Positions 63,667 to 64,000 of a DNA stretch of 64,000 nt are shown piece by piece. Numbering within the stretch: the first letter of the stretch is position 1; each line of letters starts with the position of its first letter. The notes under the pieces are model-generated. The model did not search any database. It worked only from the letters and a program-made list of their open reading frames with translations, and was not told the origin of the DNA. The position numbers and the translations under genes were made by a program. The stretch is from an uncultured Clostridia bacterium. Lineage in GTDB: Bacteria > Bacillota > Clostridia > Christensenellales > CAG-917. The stretch spans positions 12,906 through 76,905 of the forward strand of contig CAKQUX010000007.1 of NCBI GenBank assembly GCA_934277645.1. The letters run 5' to 3'.

Positions 63667-64000
63667 TGGTGCGGATGAAGGGACTTGCTCCGCTTACTCA
63701 TACTTCGCTCACTATCACGACGAGGCACCAAACAGCCATTTAGGCTGTTTGACGGTGGGGGACAAGCGGAGTTGCGTGTACAAGTGTACGCCCACCGCTC
63801 CGTGCCTGTTCAAGTCCCTTATATATGTTTGGCACAAAAAAAACAAGCACTTGCGTGCCTGTTTTTTATTGGTGCGGATGAAGGGACTTGCTCCGCTTAC
63901 TCATACTTCGCTCACTATCACGCCGAGGCACCAAACAGCCATTTAGGCTGTTTGACGGTGGGGGACAAGCGGAGTTGCGTGTACAAGTGTACGCCCACCG
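63667..64000 (-). repeat. Array 2: 203-bp tandem units with a tRNA-Leu-type 3' end (cut by window end)
   Basis: Unit 1 is 63667-63869 and unit 2 starts at 63870 and is truncated. Each starts (plus strand) with TGGTGCGGATGAAGGGACTT, the reverse complement of the usual 3' end of tRNA-Leu including CCA. Then follow GCTCCGC, CTATCACG, the core CAAACAGCC-N5-GGCTGTTTG, an 8-bp CGGTGGG-type helix, and TTCAAGTCCCTT, which pairs with AAGGGACTTG. The order and the core match array 1. A tRNA-Leu gene on the minus strand beyond the right edge is predicted. Confidence 0.88.

Noticed and set aside
63584..63946. Reading frame through array 2 containing NSHLGCL
   Set aside because: It spans the unit boundary, the terminator and the tRNA-like end, with no ribosome-binding site.

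Overview
The window looks like a chromosomal segment of a low-GC, Gram-positive-type anaerobe, probably an uncultured gut Clostridia/Christensenellales-like Bacillota. Support comes from strong AGGAGG ribosome-binding sites, TTGACA/TATAAT promoters, hairpin+U terminators, exported proteins that combine DUF6273 or M64 peptidase modules with a C-terminal membrane anchor, EFR1-type ferredoxin, old-yellow-enzyme-like Fe-S flavoproteins, and a Pgk-TpiA-GpmI glycolytic run. The species assignment is inference. No prophage, plasmid backbone, IS element or CRISPR array was seen.

Layout. 1-5.3 kb: two exported proteins (the first cut by the window edge) that share a nearly identical C-terminal cassette; the second is an M64 peptidase behind a 27-codon leader ORF and terminator. 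5.6-10.1 kb: APH-like kinase, two tRNA-Val, HI0933 flavoprotein, MarR regulator and M28 membrane peptidase. 10.4-15.6 kb (minus): polyamine-type uptake operon XRE-cupin/potA/potB/potC/potD with two operator-like palindromes at its promoter. 16-21.2 kb: dGTPase-like HD protein, an LSE-repeat protein, DUF1540 protein, rplI and three RNA methyltransferase genes. 21.5-27 kb: GT28-like glycosyltransferase and pgk-tpiA-gpmI. 27.2-34.6 kb: membrane protein, ABC exporter, patatin and polA. 34.7-42.7 kb: GcvH-like protein without the usual lipoyl lysine, small proteins, heterodimeric ABC exporter, esterase and fumC. 43-46.2 kb (minus): an epimerase/zinc-ribbon fusion, EFR1 ferredoxin and RlmA. 46.5-51.3 kb: tRNA-Ser, flavin reductase-like protein, RlmD, and an orphan HicB-like gene with a triplicated 3' end. 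51.4-58.9 kb: Fe-S flavoenzyme with both aconitase-X subunits, MBL/beta-CASP nuclease, uridine-kinase-like protein and HAD phosphatase. 58.9-64 kb: a tandem repeat array attached to tRNA-Arg, a CrtO-like membrane protein, an AT-rich lipoprotein gene, and the start of a second, related array cut by the window end.

The most unusual feature is the pair of arrays at 58,981-59,753 and 63,667-64,000. Units of 191-203 bp each end with a copy of a tRNA 3' end including CCA (tRNA-Arg in array 1; a sequence typical of tRNA-Leu in array 2). Between the tRNA pieces they share a core that can fold into a multibranched RNA with compensatory changes between the arrays. The two units nearest tRNA-Arg are identical and the distal ones have diverged, so the array seems to grow at the tRNA end. 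The layout recalls the rtT repeats of the Escherichia coli tyrT operon. A second pattern is a set of six genes with no Shine-Dalgarno and a promoter -10 element exactly 6 nt before the start codon, as expected for leaderless mRNAs.
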